From contig NZ_VUNM01000001.1 of assembly GCF_009695655.1 (NCBI RefSeq), positions 1-64,000 of the forward strand: 64,000 bases of DNA. Direction: 5' to 3'. The stretch's first letter is position 1. The number at the start of each line of letters is the position of its first letter. Under the pieces are notes generated by a model. It had not been told where the DNA came from and searched no databases. It saw nothing but the letters and a program-made list of their open reading frames with translations. Below, one piece after another: positions 10,227 to 20,866 of this stretch. Both the position numbers and the translations under genes were made by a program. Source of the DNA: Sharpea porci. Lineage in GTDB: Bacteria; Bacillota_I; Bacilli_A; Erysipelotrichales; Coprobacillaceae.

Positions 10227-12029
10227 TTAATTCACCTTTTTAAAAAGCTTTTCTAATTCATAATCACTATAGAAGACAAATGTTGGATGGGACTTAATAT
10301 CTACATAAGGATTATCACAACGCATTAAATCATCAAGAATTGCCTGCATTGCTTGTTGCGAAAGATAAGTATTGTCTTTAATGCTTGCCTGGTTGGCTAG
10401 TGATTTGATAGCTTCTTCCATTAATTCAATCACATCTAATTGTTGGTTAGAAAGGATTTGTTCTATCATTTGTTCGATGAAAGAGGTTGGATCACTCATA
10501 TCCATCCACATCGGTAATTCTCTGACACAATAAGTGTGTGGTCCCATCACTTCTAGTTCAATCCCCACTGCCTTTAACTCATTTTTATGTTCTTCTAGCC
10601 TCATAAATTCTGATGGCGTATATTCTAAGGTTACTGGTACAAGCAAAGATTGCATATGGCGGTCAAGCTTCTGGTAGGCATTCTTGTATCTTTCATAATG
10701 TATCCGTGTTAAGGCTGCATGCTGGTCCACAAGATACATCCCGCGTTCATTCTCCCCAATAATATAACTGCCGCGAATTTGTCCCTTGGCATAGATTTTT
10801 TCTTTGATTGGATTTTGTGGAAGATCTTTCAGACTTGTTTTTTCTTCTTTCTGATAGTCTGCATGCTCATCCGCAACCTTTTCATCCTCTCTTAAATCCA
10901 ATGTCATCTGATCATAGACAGGCTCATCATTGAGTTCAATGACGTCTTCCTGTATAGGTTCTTTAAATACAAAGGGCTCTTCTTGCACCTTTTCAGTTTG
11001 AAAAACGAATGGCTGACTAGGCTCTTGATGAATTGTTTCAGCAGGTTCTTGAGGTTTTAAAACAGCATTGATACCTTGTGTAATAATATCATGAAGTTCC
11101 TGCTCTTTTGAAAAACGTACTTCTAGCTTTGCTGGATGCACATTAACATCGACAAGATAGGGATCAACTTCAATATTTATAACAGCAATAGGAAAGCGTT
11201 TATCTGATAGGTATTGACGATAGACATCATTAATAGCATCAATACTTTTCTTATTCTTGACATAACGATGATTCACAAGCGTGATAATATGGTTCTTGGA
11301 AGCACGGGTTATCTCTCTGTTTGAAACATAACCAGAAATAGAAAATTCCTCATTTCCAAAATCAACAGGAATCATATTTTTAGCCACATTCATACCATAA
11401 ATCACCGCAATCACTTCTAATAACTGCCCTGAGCCATTGGTACGGAAGATCTCACGCCCATTATGGCTTAAACTAAAAGCAATTTCACTATGTGCTAAGG
11501 CAAGACGTTCTAAATAAGTATAAATAGCTGCAAATTCCGCATTAACGCTCTTCATATATTTGAGTCTTGCGGGTACATTCTGGAAAATCTTTTCAACAGT
11601 AATCTTCGTCCCTTGTGGACAATCAAGATAACCTACTTGTGTACGATTGCCAAATTCATAAATAACCTGACTGCCTTCATGGCCATCATTGGTCTCTAAG
11701 GAGAATTTCGCAATGGAGGCTATTGAAGGAATAGCTTCTCCTCTAAAGCCTAAAGTTGTGATATTGAAGAGATCATGATCATCTTTGATTTTACTTGTTG
11801 CATGACGAGAAAAGCACATTAAAGCATCTTCATGACTCATGCCAATACCATCATCAATAATGGTCATTGACTCCATGCCACCTTCAGTCACAAGAACATC
11901 AATCTTACTTGCCTTGGCATCAATACTATTTTCTACCAATTCCTTAATGACATTGGCTGGTCTTTCAACAACCTCACCAGCTGCTATTTTATTAGCAGTA
12001 TCGGCATCTAACTGATGAATTCTATTCAT
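10227..12029 (-). CDS. mutL: DNA mismatch repair protein MutL
   Basis: MutL couples MutS mismatch recognition to downstream repair. Residues 1-330 hold the GHKL ATPase: NKIAAGEVVERPANVIKELVENSIDA, DDGIGMS and TLGFRGEAIPSIASI. An acidic linker (about 340-410) leads to the C-terminal dimerisation domain. In Bacillus-type MutL this domain carries a nicking endonuclease. Here its motif reads DQHAALTRIHYE, with Thr where the catalytic Glu of DQHAxxExxxxE should be. The usual ACxxxIKAN block is ANQASIKDN, and the CPHGRP zinc motif is not seen. The ATPase is intact but the endonuclease looks lost. It is 12 bases after mutS. Confidence 0.95.
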   Translation of the reverse strand: MNRIHQLDADTANKIAAGEVVERPANVIKELVENSIDAKASKIDVLVTEGGMESMTIIDDGIGMSHEDALMCFSRHATSKIKDDHDLFNITTLGFRGEAIPSIASIAKFSLETNDGHEGSQVIYEFGNRTQVGYLDCPQGTKITVEKIFQNVPARLKYMKSVNAEFAAIYTYLERLALAHSEIAFSLSHNGREIFRTNGSGQLLEVIAVIYGMNVAKNMIPVDFGNEEFSISGYVSNREITRASKNHIITLVNHRYVKNKKSIDAINDVYRQYLSDKRFPIAVINIEVDPYLVDVNVHPAKLEVRFSKEQELHDIITQGINAVLKPQEPAETIHQEPSQPFVFQTEKVQEEPFVFKEPIQEDVIELNDEPVYDQMTLDLREDEKVADEHADYQKEEKTSLKDLPQNPIKEKIYAKGQIRGSYIIGENERGMYLVDQHAALTRIHYERYKNAYQKLDRHMQSLLVPVTLEYTPSEFMRLEEHKNELKAVGIELEVMGPHTYCVRELPMWMDMSDPTSFIEQMIEQILSNQQLDVIELMEEAIKSLANQASIKDNTYLSQQAMQAILDDLMRCDNPYVDIKSHPTFVFYSDYELEKLFKKVN

Positions 12030-12041
12030 TTAATCCCCTTT

Positions 12042-14537
12042 CTACAACATTTTCTTTAATTCAATTAATGTACTTAATGCATCCAAAGGACTTAAAGCCA
12101 TTGGATCAATTTGTTTTAAAACTTTTTCGACTTCACTTTCTTTTTCCACATAAACAGGTTTTGTCGTTGTGAGTGTCTTTTCAATATTATTATCTTCTAA
12201 TGACTGCAAGATGACCTGCGCACGATTGATGACTTCATCAGGTAATTGGGCCAGTTTAGCAACATTAATCCCATAGCTTTCAGCCGATGGTCCAGGGGCA
12301 ATTTTATATAAGAAGCGAATCGTATCCCCACTGACATCCGCAGAAGCATGAACATTGCGAATACCTAATTCTTCTGACATATAAGTGAGTTCATGATAAT
12401 GTGTGGAGAAGAGTGTTAAGGCATGTGTATGATGAGCTATATATTCAATAATACCTTGTGCTAAGGCCATGCCATCAAATGTCGCTGTCCCACGACCTAT
12501 TTCGTCAAAGATAATAAGTGAATTTTCTGTTGCATAGCGTAATGCATTATTCGCTTCCAACATCTCAACCATAAACGTCGATTGCCCACTAATAAGATCA
12601 TCACTCGCCCCAATACGAGTAAAGATCTGATCGAAGATAGGTAATGAAGCTTCTTTAGCAGGAATGAATGAACCAATCTGACTCATAATGACAGCTAGGC
12701 TGACTTGTCGCATATAGGTCGATTTACCGCCCATATTGGGACCAGTTATCAAGAGAATCTCATGATCACGGTCCATCTCACAACTATTGGCAATATAATT
12801 CTGATGTTTAATAACTTCTTCTACTACAGGATGACGTCCATCAACAATATGGAGGAGATGTTCATCATTAAAGTGTGGACGAACATAATTATTCTTGCTA
12901 GCGACACTTGCCAAGGTTGTATAGACATCGATATGTGCAACAATCTTTGCCACATCCTGAATTTTATGTACATAGTCCTTGATATAGTTTCTTATCTGCA
13001 CAAAGATTTCATGTTCTAGTGAGACAATACGATCCTGGGCAGAAAGAATCTTATCTTCCATTTCCTTTAGTTCCGGTGTCACAAAACGTTCGGCATTCGT
13101 TAATGACTGCTTACGTGTATAGCCAAATTCTTCTTTAACTTGTGGCAAGAAGGACTTGGTGATTTCAATATAATAGCCAAAGACACGATTGTAGCCTACT
13201 TTGAGCCCACGGATGCCTGTGCGCTCACGTTCTTTTTCTTCAAACTGGGCAAGCCATTTGCGTCCATTCTTTTTCATATCACGCAGTTCATCAAGTTCGC
13301 TAGAATAGCCATCTTTGATGATCCCACCTTCATTAAGATGAATAGGTGGATCATTCACAATAGCTTGATCAATAGTATTGGTGATATTCGATAAATCAAC
13401 AAGCTGATGAGCTAAAGTTGTAAGCTGGGGATGGTTGATTGAAAGAAGATTATTCTTTAAGCTAGGAATGACCTTGAGGGAAGCTGCAATCCATTTGAGA
13501 TCGCGAGGATTAACATTCCCAAAGGCTATTCTTGTTGCTAGCTTTTCTAGATCATAAATATCTTTGATCATATCTCTAATTGTTTCACGATCAAGAAAGT
13601 TCTCAACAAAAACTTCAACATTATCAAGACGTTCTTCTATACGACTTCTATTCACCAATGGCTGTTCTATCCATTGCTTCAACAAACGTCCACCCATGGC
13701 AGAGTTAGTATGATCCAATAGCCACAATAATGAGCCATATTTCTCACCAGCTGCACCTTGAACAAGCTCTAAGGCCTTTTTCGTATAACCATCCATCGTG
13801 ACATATTCATCATCCTTGATTTCAACAACTTCTTGCATATGATCAAGATCACGTTTTTGTGTTTCAATCAAATAATTCAATAATAATGAAGCAACACGTA
13901 TTTGTTTTAAATCAGAAATATGTTCAAAGAGTTTGGCATAATGATCTTTGACTTTATAATCCTTAAACTCAGAAACCATGACATGTTCAATGTCATGTGC
14001 TTCTTCCATGACGATTTCCTTAAAGCCAAGGGCTTCAATACGTGTCTTAAGTCCATGTTCATTTTTAGGCATATTTAAGACAAAGAATTCACCAGTAGAA
14101 AGATCAGCGTAGGCTAATGTGTAATTGAATTCAAAAATGCCAAGAGCGCCAATAAAGTGATTGGAAATTTCATTCGCATGAAAATCCATCAGCGTTCCCG
14201 GTGTGACCACCTGCACAACACCACGCTTAACAATTCCCTTCGCTTTTTTAGGATCTTCCAGCTGTTCGACAATGGCCACTTTATACCCCTGCTTAACAAG
14301 TGTCTCAACATATCCTTCAACTGCATGATGAGGAATGCCACACATTGGAACACGTTCCTTCACACCTGCATTTTTGCCCGTTAAAGCGAGATTAAGAAGC
14401 TTGCTGCCTTTTATTGCATCATCAAAAAACATTTCATAAAAATCCCCTAAACGATAAAAAACAAATGCATCTTGATAATCCTTCTTTAATTCTAGATATT
14501 TCTCCATCATTGGTGAATACTTTTCTTTTTTAGCCAT
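12042..14537 (-). CDS. mutS: DNA mismatch repair protein MutS
   Basis: MutS binds mismatches and small loops and recruits MutL. The 831-residue protein has the mismatch-reading GDFYEMFFDDA motif near residue 32 (Phe-x-Glu), followed by the connector, lever and clamp domains. The ATPase has Walker A ITGPNMGGKSTYMRQ, the LISGQSTFMVEM signature and Walker B LIIFDEIGRGTATFDG near residues 600-690. A longer frame extends 20 residues upstream, but MAKKEKYSPMMEKYLELK is the canonical start and follows GGAGTG. It is the first gene of the mutS-mutL-miaA operon. Confidence 0.97.
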   Translation of the reverse strand: MAKKEKYSPMMEKYLELKKDYQDAFVFYRLGDFYEMFFDDAIKGSKLLNLALTGKNAGVKERVPMCGIPHHAVEGYVETLVKQGYKVAIVEQLEDPKKAKGIVKRGVVQVVTPGTLMDFHANEISNHFIGALGIFEFNYTLAYADLSTGEFFVLNMPKNEHGLKTRIEALGFKEIVMEEAHDIEHVMVSEFKDYKVKDHYAKLFEHISDLKQIRVASLLLNYLIETQKRDLDHMQEVVEIKDDEYVTMDGYTKKALELVQGAAGEKYGSLLWLLDHTNSAMGGRLLKQWIEQPLVNRSRIEERLDNVEVFVENFLDRETIRDMIKDIYDLEKLATRIAFGNVNPRDLKWIAASLKVIPSLKNNLLSINHPQLTTLAHQLVDLSNITNTIDQAIVNDPPIHLNEGGIIKDGYSSELDELRDMKKNGRKWLAQFEEKERERTGIRGLKVGYNRVFGYYIEITKSFLPQVKEEFGYTRKQSLTNAERFVTPELKEMEDKILSAQDRIVSLEHEIFVQIRNYIKDYVHKIQDVAKIVAHIDVYTTLASVASKNNYVRPHFNDEHLLHIVDGRHPVVEEVIKHQNYIANSCEMDRDHEILLITGPNMGGKSTYMRQVSLAVIMSQIGSFIPAKEASLPIFDQIFTRIGASDDLISGQSTFMVEMLEANNALRYATENSLIIFDEIGRGTATFDGMALAQGIIEYIAHHTHALTLFSTHYHELTYMSEELGIRNVHASADVSGDTIRFLYKIAPGPSAESYGINVAKLAQLPDEVINRAQVILQSLEDNNIEKTLTTTKPVYVEKESEVEKVLKQIDPMALSPLDALSTLIELKKML

Positions 14538-14582
14538 ATTTTTCACACTCCGTTGTGATATTATAGCACAATTTCCAACAAG

Positions 14583-14606
14583 AAAAAAAGGACACATTAT
14601 GTGTCC
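14583..14606 (-). terminator. Terminator of guaB
   Basis: On the minus strand GGACACATAATGTGTCC forms a hairpin just past the guaB stop and is followed by a run of seven T residues. It separates guaB from mutS. Confidence 0.85.
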
Positions 14607-14613
14607 TTAAGTA

Positions 14614-16122
14614 TTATTGATTCTGATTAGGAGTAGATTCCTTTAATAAGACATCATGTGCTCCACCTTCAACAATAGAAGTCGCTGAGACAAGTGTAAT
14701 CTTAGCCTTCTTCTGGAGTTCAGGAATAGTAAGAGCTCCACAGTTACACATTGTATGTTTCATCTTAGAGAGTGATAAAGCCACATTATCCTTCAATGAA
14801 CCAGCATATGGTACATAAGAATCAACACCTTCAACGAATGAAAGTTTCTTGTCGCCACCTAAATCATAACGCTGCCAGTTTCTAGCACGTGCAGAACCTT
14901 CACCCCAGTATTCCTTCATATATGTGCCATTGATCATGATCTTTCTTGTTGGTGATTCGTCAAATCTTGAGAAATAACGACCAAGCATCATGAAGTCACT
15001 GCCCATAGCTAAAGCAAGAGTCATATGATAGTCATAGACAATACCACCATCACTACAGATTGGAACATAGATACCTGTTTCTTCAAAATACTGATCTCTT
15101 GCGCGGGCAACATCAATTGTTGCAGTTGCCTGGCCACGGCCAATACCCTTTGTTTCACGAGTAATACAGATAGAGCCACCGCCAATACCAATCTTAACGA
15201 AGTCAGCACCAGCTTCAGCTAAGAATCTAAATCCTTCACCATCAACGACATTACCAGCACCAATCTTAACACGATCGCCATAATTTTCTCTTACCCATTT
15301 GATTGTCTGACGCTGCCATTCTGTATAACCTTCTGATGAATCAATACAAAGCACATCAACACCAGCATCCACTAAAGCAGGAATACGTTCTGCATAATCT
15401 CTTGTGTTGATACCAGCACCAACCATATATCTCTTCTTGTCATCAAGTAATTCATTAGGATTAGATTTTCTTGATTCATAGTCTTTTCTGAAAACAAAAT
15501 AGAGTAAGTTCTGGTTTTCATCAACAATTGGTAATGCGTTTAACTTATGATCCCAGATAATATCATTAGCTTCTTTAAGTGTCACACTCTTAGGTGCTGT
15601 AATAAGCTTTTCATATGGTGTCATGAAATCAACAACTTTAGTATCAGGACTCATTCTGCTGACACGATAGTCACGACCAGTAACAATACCAAGAAGTTTG
15701 CCATTTGGCTGACCGCCTTCAGTGACAGCCATTGTACTATGACCTGTTGTTTCTTTAAGAGCCAATACATCTGCTAATGTCGCTTGAGCAGAAAGGTTGG
15801 AATCAGAAGTTACAAAACCAGCCTTATAATTCTTTACTCTCTTAACCATAGCAGCCTGAGACTCAATGCTCTGTGAGCCATAAATAAAGGAAATGCCGCC
15901 CTCTTTCGCAAGTGCTACAGCCATCTTATCATCAGAAACTGCCTGCATAATAGCTGATACCATTGGAATATTTAAAGAAATTGCAGGTTCTTCGCCTCTT
16001 CTATATTTCACTAAAGGGGTCTTTAAGGAAACATTGTCCGGTATGCAATCTGGTCCAGTATAGCCTGGAACTAAAAGATATTCACTAAAAGTATGTGATG
16101 GTTCATCATAAAAATATGCCAT
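14614..16122 (-). CDS. guaB: Inosine-5'-monophosphate dehydrogenase
   Basis: GuaB oxidises IMP to XMP, the committed step of guanine nucleotide synthesis. The 502-residue protein has the N-terminal barrel with the catalytic cysteine in [12 protein letters not shown] (about Cys319); the more usual form is GxGPGSICTTR. It also has the phosphate-binding block [27 protein letters not shown], the flap region around [15 protein letters not shown], and two CBS domains inserted at about residues 105-215. The divergent loop places it in a less common IMPDH subgroup seen in some Firmicutes. An AGGAGAG site precedes the ATG. It is a single gene with its own terminator. Confidence 0.93.
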   Translation of the reverse strand: MAYFYDEPSHTFSEYLLVPGYTGPDCIPDNVSLKTPLVKYRRGEEPAISLNIPMVSAIMQAVSDDKMAVALAKEGGISFIYGSQSIESQAAMVKRVKNYKAGFVTSDSNLSAQATLADVLALKETTGHSTMAVTEGGQPNGKLLGIVTGRDYRVSRMSPDTKVVDFMTPYEKLITAPKSVTLKEANDIIWDHKLNALPIVDENQNLLYFVFRKDYESRKSNPNELLDDKKRYMVGAGINTRDYAERIPALVDAGVDVLCIDSSEGYTEWQRQTIKWVRENYGDRVKIGAGNVVDGEGFRFLAEAGADFVKIGIGGGSICITRETKGIGRGQATATIDVARARDQYFEETGIYVPICSDGGIVYDYHMTLALAMGSDFMMLGRYFSRFDESPTRKIMINGTYMKEYWGEGSARARNWQRYDLGGDKKLSFVEGVDSYVPYAGSLKDNVALSLSKMKHTMCNCGALTIPELQKKAKITLVSATSIVEGGAHDVLLKESTPNQNQ

Positions 16123-16169
16123 TTTCTTCTCTCTCCTATCCTATTTTGACCATAATAAACAATTTATCA

Positions 16170-16511
16170 CTATAAATCAATATCTATAGCTAATCCATTA
16201 TTAATTATTGCTTCTACTTCCAATAATAAGTCGTTGACTTCTTCTTTTAATTGTAAATAGTTCACGACAAGGGGATGATTAGTGAAAGCTTCATAAGCTT
16301 CATGATACTGCTTATTAAGGCTTTCATAGTTGTCATCATCATGCACCTTGGCTTGTAAGAGATCTTGTTGAAGCAGCTTGATCTGTTTTTCGCTTTGAGC
16401 AAGTTCTTTATGTTCTTTGATCAATGCTTCATAATGCTGAAAGGCTTTGACAGCTTCTTCCGCTAATAAAGCTTGATTAAGTTTTAAGGCGATTTCTTTT
16501 GTATTAGGCAA
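16170..16511 (-). CDS. YlbF/YmcA (RicA-type) family helical protein, TTG start
   Basis: The 113-residue protein is almost all helix and rich in E, K, L and Q. It resembles the YlbF/YmcA family, which in Bacillus forms the RicAFT (Y-) complex controlling RNase Y-dependent mRNA maturation. It follows miaB exactly as ymcA follows ymcB (miaB) in Bacillus, and rny is only 3 kb upstream. No ATG lies at a sensible place. A TTG at 16511 follows GGTGAG and overlaps the miaB 3' end by 8 bases, so translation would be coupled. The upstream ATG at 16574 would add 21 basic residues encoded inside miaB and is disfavoured. Confidence 0.7.
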   Translation of the reverse strand: MPNTKEIALKLNQALLAEEAVKAFQHYEALIKEHKELAQSEKQIKLLQQDLLQAKVHDDDNYESLNKQYHEAYEAFTNHPLVVNYLQLKEEVNDLLLEVEAIINNGLAIDIDL

Positions 16512-17946
16512 TCTGCTCACCTTCAAGTGTCCATGTCTTAGTATTCGTAATCTTGACTTTGACCATCTTGCCAATATCTTCCTTATTGCCCTTAAAGTTA
16601 ATCAGCTTGTTGTGTTCCGTATAGCCAGAAAGAATTTCTGGATTACGTTTAGAAGGGCCATCAACTAATACCGTAGCAATATGTCCCAAGTATTTCGCAT
16701 TGGCTTGATTAGCGTATTTATTGACAACTTCATTTAAACGATATAGACGTTGTTGTTTTTCTTCCAATGGAATATTGTCTTCCATAGCTGCTGCTGGAGT
16801 ACCAGCACGAGGTGAATAGACAAATGTATAGGCAAGATCATACTGACAATGTTCATAAAGTGAAAGTGTATCTTCAAACTGTTCTTCTGTTTCATTTGGG
16901 AAGCCAACAATGATATCCGTAGTGATCGCTACCCCTGGAATCTTTCTCTTCAACATATCAAATAAAGCAAGATACTGTTCACGCGTATATTTTCTACCCA
17001 TTGTCTTTAAGACATCACTATTACCCGATTGTACAGGCAGATGGATATAAGGCATGATATTGTCATACTTAGCAATGACGTCAGCCATGGCTTCAGTAAA
17101 GTCCCATGGATGGGATGTTGTGAAACGGATTCTAGGAATACCCGTCTTGGCAACATCTTCTAATAGGTTCGCAAAGGAATAATCTTCATCAAGATCTAAC
17201 CCATAGCTATTCACATTCTGGCCAAGTAAAGTAATTTCCTGATAGCCATCAGCAACTAACTGACGCACTTCATCTAGGATTTCTCCCTTTAAACGCGAAC
17301 GTTCCTTTCCTCTCGTATAAGGGACAATACAATATGTACAGAACTTATTACAGCCATACATAATATTGACCCAGGCTTTAGTCTTGCTGGCACGATGACT
17401 TGGGAGATTCTCAATAACATCGCCTTCCTTGCTCCAGACTTCTAGCACCATTTCCTTCTCTAACATCGCACTCTTTAATAATTGTGGTAAACGATGCAAA
17501 TTATGTGTACCAAAAATTAAATCAACCTGTGGATATTTCGCAAGAATCTTATTGACAACAACTTCCTCTTGCGTCATACAACCACAAATACCAAAGATAA
17601 TATTAGGATTTGTTTTCTTGACTGTCTTTAGATAACCAATCTTACCAAATACCTTTTCCTCGGCATTTTCTCTTACTGCACATGTATTAAGTAAAACAAC
17701 ATTGGCCTGATGAATATCATCAGTAGGCTGATAGCCCATCATCTCTAAAATACCAGCTAATGTTTCAGAATCTCTTTCATTAGCCTGACAACCATATGTT
17801 TTAATATGATAGTACTGTCCCTGCCCAATATTCACCATATCAGGGGGAATCTCAAATGCATTTTCAATATGCTTAATATCTTCTTTACCACGGCTTCTTG
17901 CCTCTTTAAGGCTTGGACCGTTAAAATATTGACTATAATCTTTCAT
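16504..17946 (-). CDS. miaB: tRNA-2-methylthio-N6-dimethylallyladenosine synthase
   Basis: MiaB is a radical-SAM methylthiotransferase acting on i6A37 tRNA made by MiaA. The 480-residue protein has an N-terminal UPF0004 domain with the auxiliary cluster cysteines ([30 protein letters not shown]). The radical-SAM motif [18 protein letters not shown] (CxxxCxxC) lies near residue 193, and a C-terminal TRAM domain (about 400-480) binds RNA. The length matches the Firmicute family. The ATG has GGGTG about 9 bases upstream. The YlbF-family gene overlaps its end. Confidence 0.97.
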   Translation of the reverse strand: MKDYSQYFNGPSLKEARSRGKEDIKHIENAFEIPPDMVNIGQGQYYHIKTYGCQANERDSETLAGILEMMGYQPTDDIHQANVVLLNTCAVRENAEEKVFGKIGYLKTVKKTNPNIIFGICGCMTQEEVVVNKILAKYPQVDLIFGTHNLHRLPQLLKSAMLEKEMVLEVWSKEGDVIENLPSHRASKTKAWVNIMYGCNKFCTYCIVPYTRGKERSRLKGEILDEVRQLVADGYQEITLLGQNVNSYGLDLDEDYSFANLLEDVAKTGIPRIRFTTSHPWDFTEAMADVIAKYDNIMPYIHLPVQSGNSDVLKTMGRKYTREQYLALFDMLKRKIPGVAITTDIIVGFPNETEEQFEDTLSLYEHCQYDLAYTFVYSPRAGTPAAAMEDNIPLEEKQQRLYRLNEVVNKYANQANAKYLGHIATVLVDGPSKRNPEILSGYTEHNKLINFKGNKEDIGKMVKVKITNTKTWTLEGEQIA

Positions 17947-17989
17947 TTATATAAACACCCTTTCAGGGAAGCATTATATCAAATAAAAT

Positions 17990-18018
17990 GAAAAAAATAA
18001 GGCTTTTTGCCCTATTTT
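17990..18018 (-). terminator. Terminator of the 83-residue gene
   Basis: AATAGGGC/GCCTTATT (minus strand, with one G-T pair) forms an 8-bp stem followed by a long T-run immediately after the stop codon region at 18012. Confidence 0.75.
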
Positions 18019-18263
18019 TTAAAGAATGTATCTGGCTGAATTGAGAAATAGAGAACCTTACCAGCAGGAGTCGCTTTAAAAAGGCTCTTTAAATGAGCGG
18101 CTGTTGCTTCTGCATCTAATTCAGATTCAACAGTAAATGTTGCTTTAATACCTTTCTTTCCTTCAAAATGACATGAAGTAATCTTGTCATCCGTATAACC
18201 ATCAAAGAAATCAATAAGCTTCTGCACCTGAGCAGTCTGCATTAAAATTGTATGTTGTGCCAT
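18012..18263 (-). CDS. Conserved-looking small protein of unknown function (83 aa)
   Basis: The product starts MAQHTILMQTAQVQKLIDFF after a strong AAGGAGGA site; the upstream in-frame extension lacks one. Its alternating hydrophobic pattern suggests an alpha/beta fold: helix 1 (residues 9-20), strands near 28-45 (CHFEGKKGIKATFTVES), helix 2 (residues 50-65), then VLYFSIQP. It has no signal peptide or membrane segment. I do not recognise the family. It has its own terminator and lies between ymdB and miaB, so it may be expressed alone. A strong ribosome site and an intact frame support it as a real gene. Confidence 0.75.
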   Translation of the reverse strand: MAQHTILMQTAQVQKLIDFFDGYTDDKITSCHFEGKKGIKATFTVESELDAEATAAHLKSLFKATPAGKVLYFSIQPDTFFKK

Positions 18264-18355
18264 AAAATGTTCCTCCTTATATCTTCCTTCGCCATTATAA
18301 CATATTATGAGAGATATTGGTGCAACCTCTTTCATTTATTATCAATTCTTTACAT

Positions 18356-19147
18356 TCACTTTTCAAAAGAATGCTGAGGATCTATTTGAATTCGTTCAAT
18401 ATGTGTACACTGATTCGTAATATCATCAATCGTCAATAAAGTAGCTAAGAACTGCCCTTCCCCCTTAGCTAGGGTAAAAGGTGTCATGATACCTTTAAGA
18501 TTACGTTCAATAATCGTTTCAGCCTGACAGCCAATGACACTGACATAAGGCCCCGTCATACCAATATCACTTTGAAAAGCTGTACCCTTGGGTAAAATAT
18601 GTTCATCTGCTGTTGGCACATGCGTATGCGTACCCACAACTGCAGTCACCCGACCATCAACAAAGTAACCAAAAGCCGCCTTATCGCTTGTCGTTTCCCC
18701 ATGGAAATCAATAATATGAATATCACTTGTATCTTCTTCTAAAAGGGGCTCAATAGCTTCAAAGGGATTCGTACTCTTAGGATCCATAAAAGTCAATCCC
18801 AGGAGATTTGTAACACGGATACTCTTATTGCCGTAAGTTATCACTCTGCTCCCAACTCCTGGTAAGGCTTTAGGACGATTGAGAGGTACGATTAAATTGT
18901 TGGCTTCATCAATATAATCAAAGATTTCTCTTTTTGAATAGGTATGATTACCCATCGTAATAAGGGCAATCCCATCCGCCAGCAACTCTTCATAATGCTT
19001 TCTAATAAGCCCCTTGCCATGCGTTGTATTCTCGCCATTCGCAAAGACAACATCAACCTGATATTTTTCTTTAACTAAAGGTAAATATGTGGCCACCATA
19101 TTTCTACCAATCTCACCAAATATATCACCAATAAATAATATTTTCAT
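18356..19147 (-). CDS. ymdB: YmdB-family metallophosphoesterase
   Basis: The 263-residue protein belongs to the TIGR00282/YmdB family, whose Bacillus member hydrolyses cyclic nucleotides and affects motility/biofilm choice. Metal-binding motifs are all visible: FIGDIFGEIGRNM (start), ANGENTTHGKG, ITMGNHTYSKREI, IDFHGETTSDKAAFGYF and VVGTHTHVPTADEHILP. Length fits the family. It lies just downstream of rny on the same strand, the same pairing as ymdA (rny)-ymdB in Bacillus, although a terminator separates the two here. The ATG follows AGAGGAGAG. Confidence 0.92.
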   Translation of the reverse strand: MKILFIGDIFGEIGRNMVATYLPLVKEKYQVDVVFANGENTTHGKGLIRKHYEELLADGIALITMGNHTYSKREIFDYIDEANNLIVPLNRPKALPGVGSRVITYGNKSIRVTNLLGLTFMDPKSTNPFEAIEPLLEEDTSDIHIIDFHGETTSDKAAFGYFVDGRVTAVVGTHTHVPTADEHILPKGTAFQSDIGMTGPYVSVIGCQAETIIERNLKGIMTPFTLAKGEGQFLATLLTIDDITNQCTHIERIQIDPQHSFEK

Positions 19148-19162
19148 CTACTCTCTCCTCTA

Positions 19163-19189
19163 GAAAAAAATCACTCCAAAGGAGTGATT
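19163..19189 (-). terminator. Terminator between rny and ymdB
   Basis: AATCACTCC and GGAGTGATT form a 9-bp stem with a 3-base loop, followed on the minus strand by seven T residues. It begins at the rny stop codon. Confidence 0.85.
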
Positions 19190-20732
19190 ATTTCGCAATT
19201 TCATTCGCACGAATCTCTCTAATAACAGTGACTTTGATATGTCCTGGATAAGTCAATTCGTTTTCTATCTTTTCTTTGACATCTCTAGCAAGCTTATGTG
19301 CCTTGAGATCATCAATCTTTTCAGGATTTACAACCACACGAATTTCACGTCCTGCCTGAATCGCAAAGACTTTATCAACGCCATCAAAGTCCTTCGCAAT
19401 AGCTTCAAGCTTTTCAAGACGCTGAATATAATTTTCAACAGATTCACTACGGCTTCCTGGTCTTGCAGCTGAAAGCGTATCTGCCGCTGCTACAAGAATG
19501 GAAATAATGGAATTTGCAGGAACATCACCATGATGGGATTCAATCGCATTAATGACAATCGCATTTTCTCCATACTTTTTCGCAAATTTAGCACCCAATT
19601 CCACATGGCTACCTTCCATTTCATGATCAAGAGCTTTACCGATATCATGAAGTAATCCGGCACGTTTCGCAAGCTGCTGATTTAAGCCAAGTTCGGCGGC
19701 CATAATTCCGGCAAGATGAGCAACTTCTACGGAATGCTGAAGGGCATTTTGGCCATAGGATGTTCTAAATTTCATCTTACCAATTGTCAACAATTCATCT
19801 TTCTTAAACTTCGATAGACCACAGCTAAAGACAGCATCTTCGCCAGCTTTCATCATGATCTCTTCAACTTCTTTTTTCGTCTTTTCAACCACTTCCTCAA
19901 TACGTCCTGGCTGAATACGACCATCTTTAATCAGTTTTTCAAGAGACTGTTTCGCAATCTCTCTTCGAACTGGATCAAAACAAGAAATAGTGATAACTTC
20001 AGGTGTGTCATCAATAATCAGTTCAGTCCCTGTCGCATTTTCAAACGCTCTGATATTACGACCTTCACGACCAATAATACGACCTTTCATTTCTTCACTT
20101 GGCAGGGCTACGACATTCACTGTTCTTTCCACAGTTTCTTCCTGCGCATAGCGGTTGATAGCTGTCGCAATAATATCCTTTGCATAAAGAGAAGCTTTCT
20201 GGTTTGCTTCATCTTCACGTTCCTTGATATAAGCAGTAACCTCGTTTTCCATTTGGCGTTCGACCTGCTTGAATAATTCATCATGAGCTTCCTGAGCACT
20301 CATGGCAGCAATTTTCTCAAGTTCCTTGACTTTTTCATCAATTTGATTCTTGAGCTGACTTTCTAATTTTCCTAGTTCTGCTTGTTTCTTATCTAATTGT
20401 TTAGCACGTTGATCTAAAGAATCTTCTCTACCTTGCAAAGCAATATCTCTTCGATCAATATTATGTTCTCTCTCTAAGAGCTTATTTTCAAATTTATCGA
20501 GTTCTAACTTCGAAGCTTTTGCTTCTTTTTCAGCTTCCAGCTTGTACTCATAAGCTTGTGTTTTCGCATCTAGAGTCGCTTCTTTGACAATATTGTCTGC
20601 TTTCGCTTGCGCATCTTCAATGATTTTTTGTGCTTCTGTACTGGCTTTTGTGATATGCATTTTGTTCAGTACATAATTCAGAATTAATCCTAATACAATA
20701 CCAAGAAGAACATAGGCTAGGCTTTCTAACAT
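19188..20732 (-). CDS. rny: Ribonuclease Y
   Basis: RNase Y is the membrane-anchored endoribonuclease that initiates mRNA decay in Firmicutes. The 514-residue protein has a single N-terminal membrane helix ([18 protein letters not shown]), then a long charged coiled coil (about 30-200). A KH RNA-binding domain follows ([23 protein letters not shown], about 213-235), then an HD nuclease domain with [22 protein letters not shown] (about 360-381). Length matches the family (about 520). An upstream GTG is in frame, but the ATG at 20732 sits 8 bases from AGGAGG. ymdB and a YlbF-family gene lie close by. Confidence 0.97.
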   Translation of the reverse strand: MLESLAYVLLGIVLGLILNYVLNKMHITKASTEAQKIIEDAQAKADNIVKEATLDAKTQAYEYKLEAEKEAKASKLELDKFENKLLEREHNIDRRDIALQGREDSLDQRAKQLDKKQAELGKLESQLKNQIDEKVKELEKIAAMSAQEAHDELFKQVERQMENEVTAYIKEREDEANQKASLYAKDIIATAINRYAQEETVERTVNVVALPSEEMKGRIIGREGRNIRAFENATGTELIIDDTPEVITISCFDPVRREIAKQSLEKLIKDGRIQPGRIEEVVEKTKKEVEEIMMKAGEDAVFSCGLSKFKKDELLTIGKMKFRTSYGQNALQHSVEVAHLAGIMAAELGLNQQLAKRAGLLHDIGKALDHEMEGSHVELGAKFAKKYGENAIVINAIESHHGDVPANSIISILVAAADTLSAARPGSRSESVENYIQRLEKLEAIAKDFDGVDKVFAIQAGREIRVVVNPEKIDDLKAHKLARDVKEKIENELTYPGHIKVTVIREIRANEIAK

Positions 20733-20841
20733 CACTTATACCTCCTATGTATTCAATAAAATGTGTTTTTCACACATTTCAATTATACCGTACGCTATAT
20801 GAAATTTCAATGCACGAATGTATTGATACCAATACATTCCA

Positions 20842-20866
20842 TCAAAAAAAGAAGGCCTAGCCTTCT
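20842..20866 (-). terminator. Terminator of recA
   Basis: On the minus strand GAAGGC-TAG-GCCTTC followed by a T-run includes the recA stop codon in its loop. It is a compact intrinsic terminator. Confidence 0.85.
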
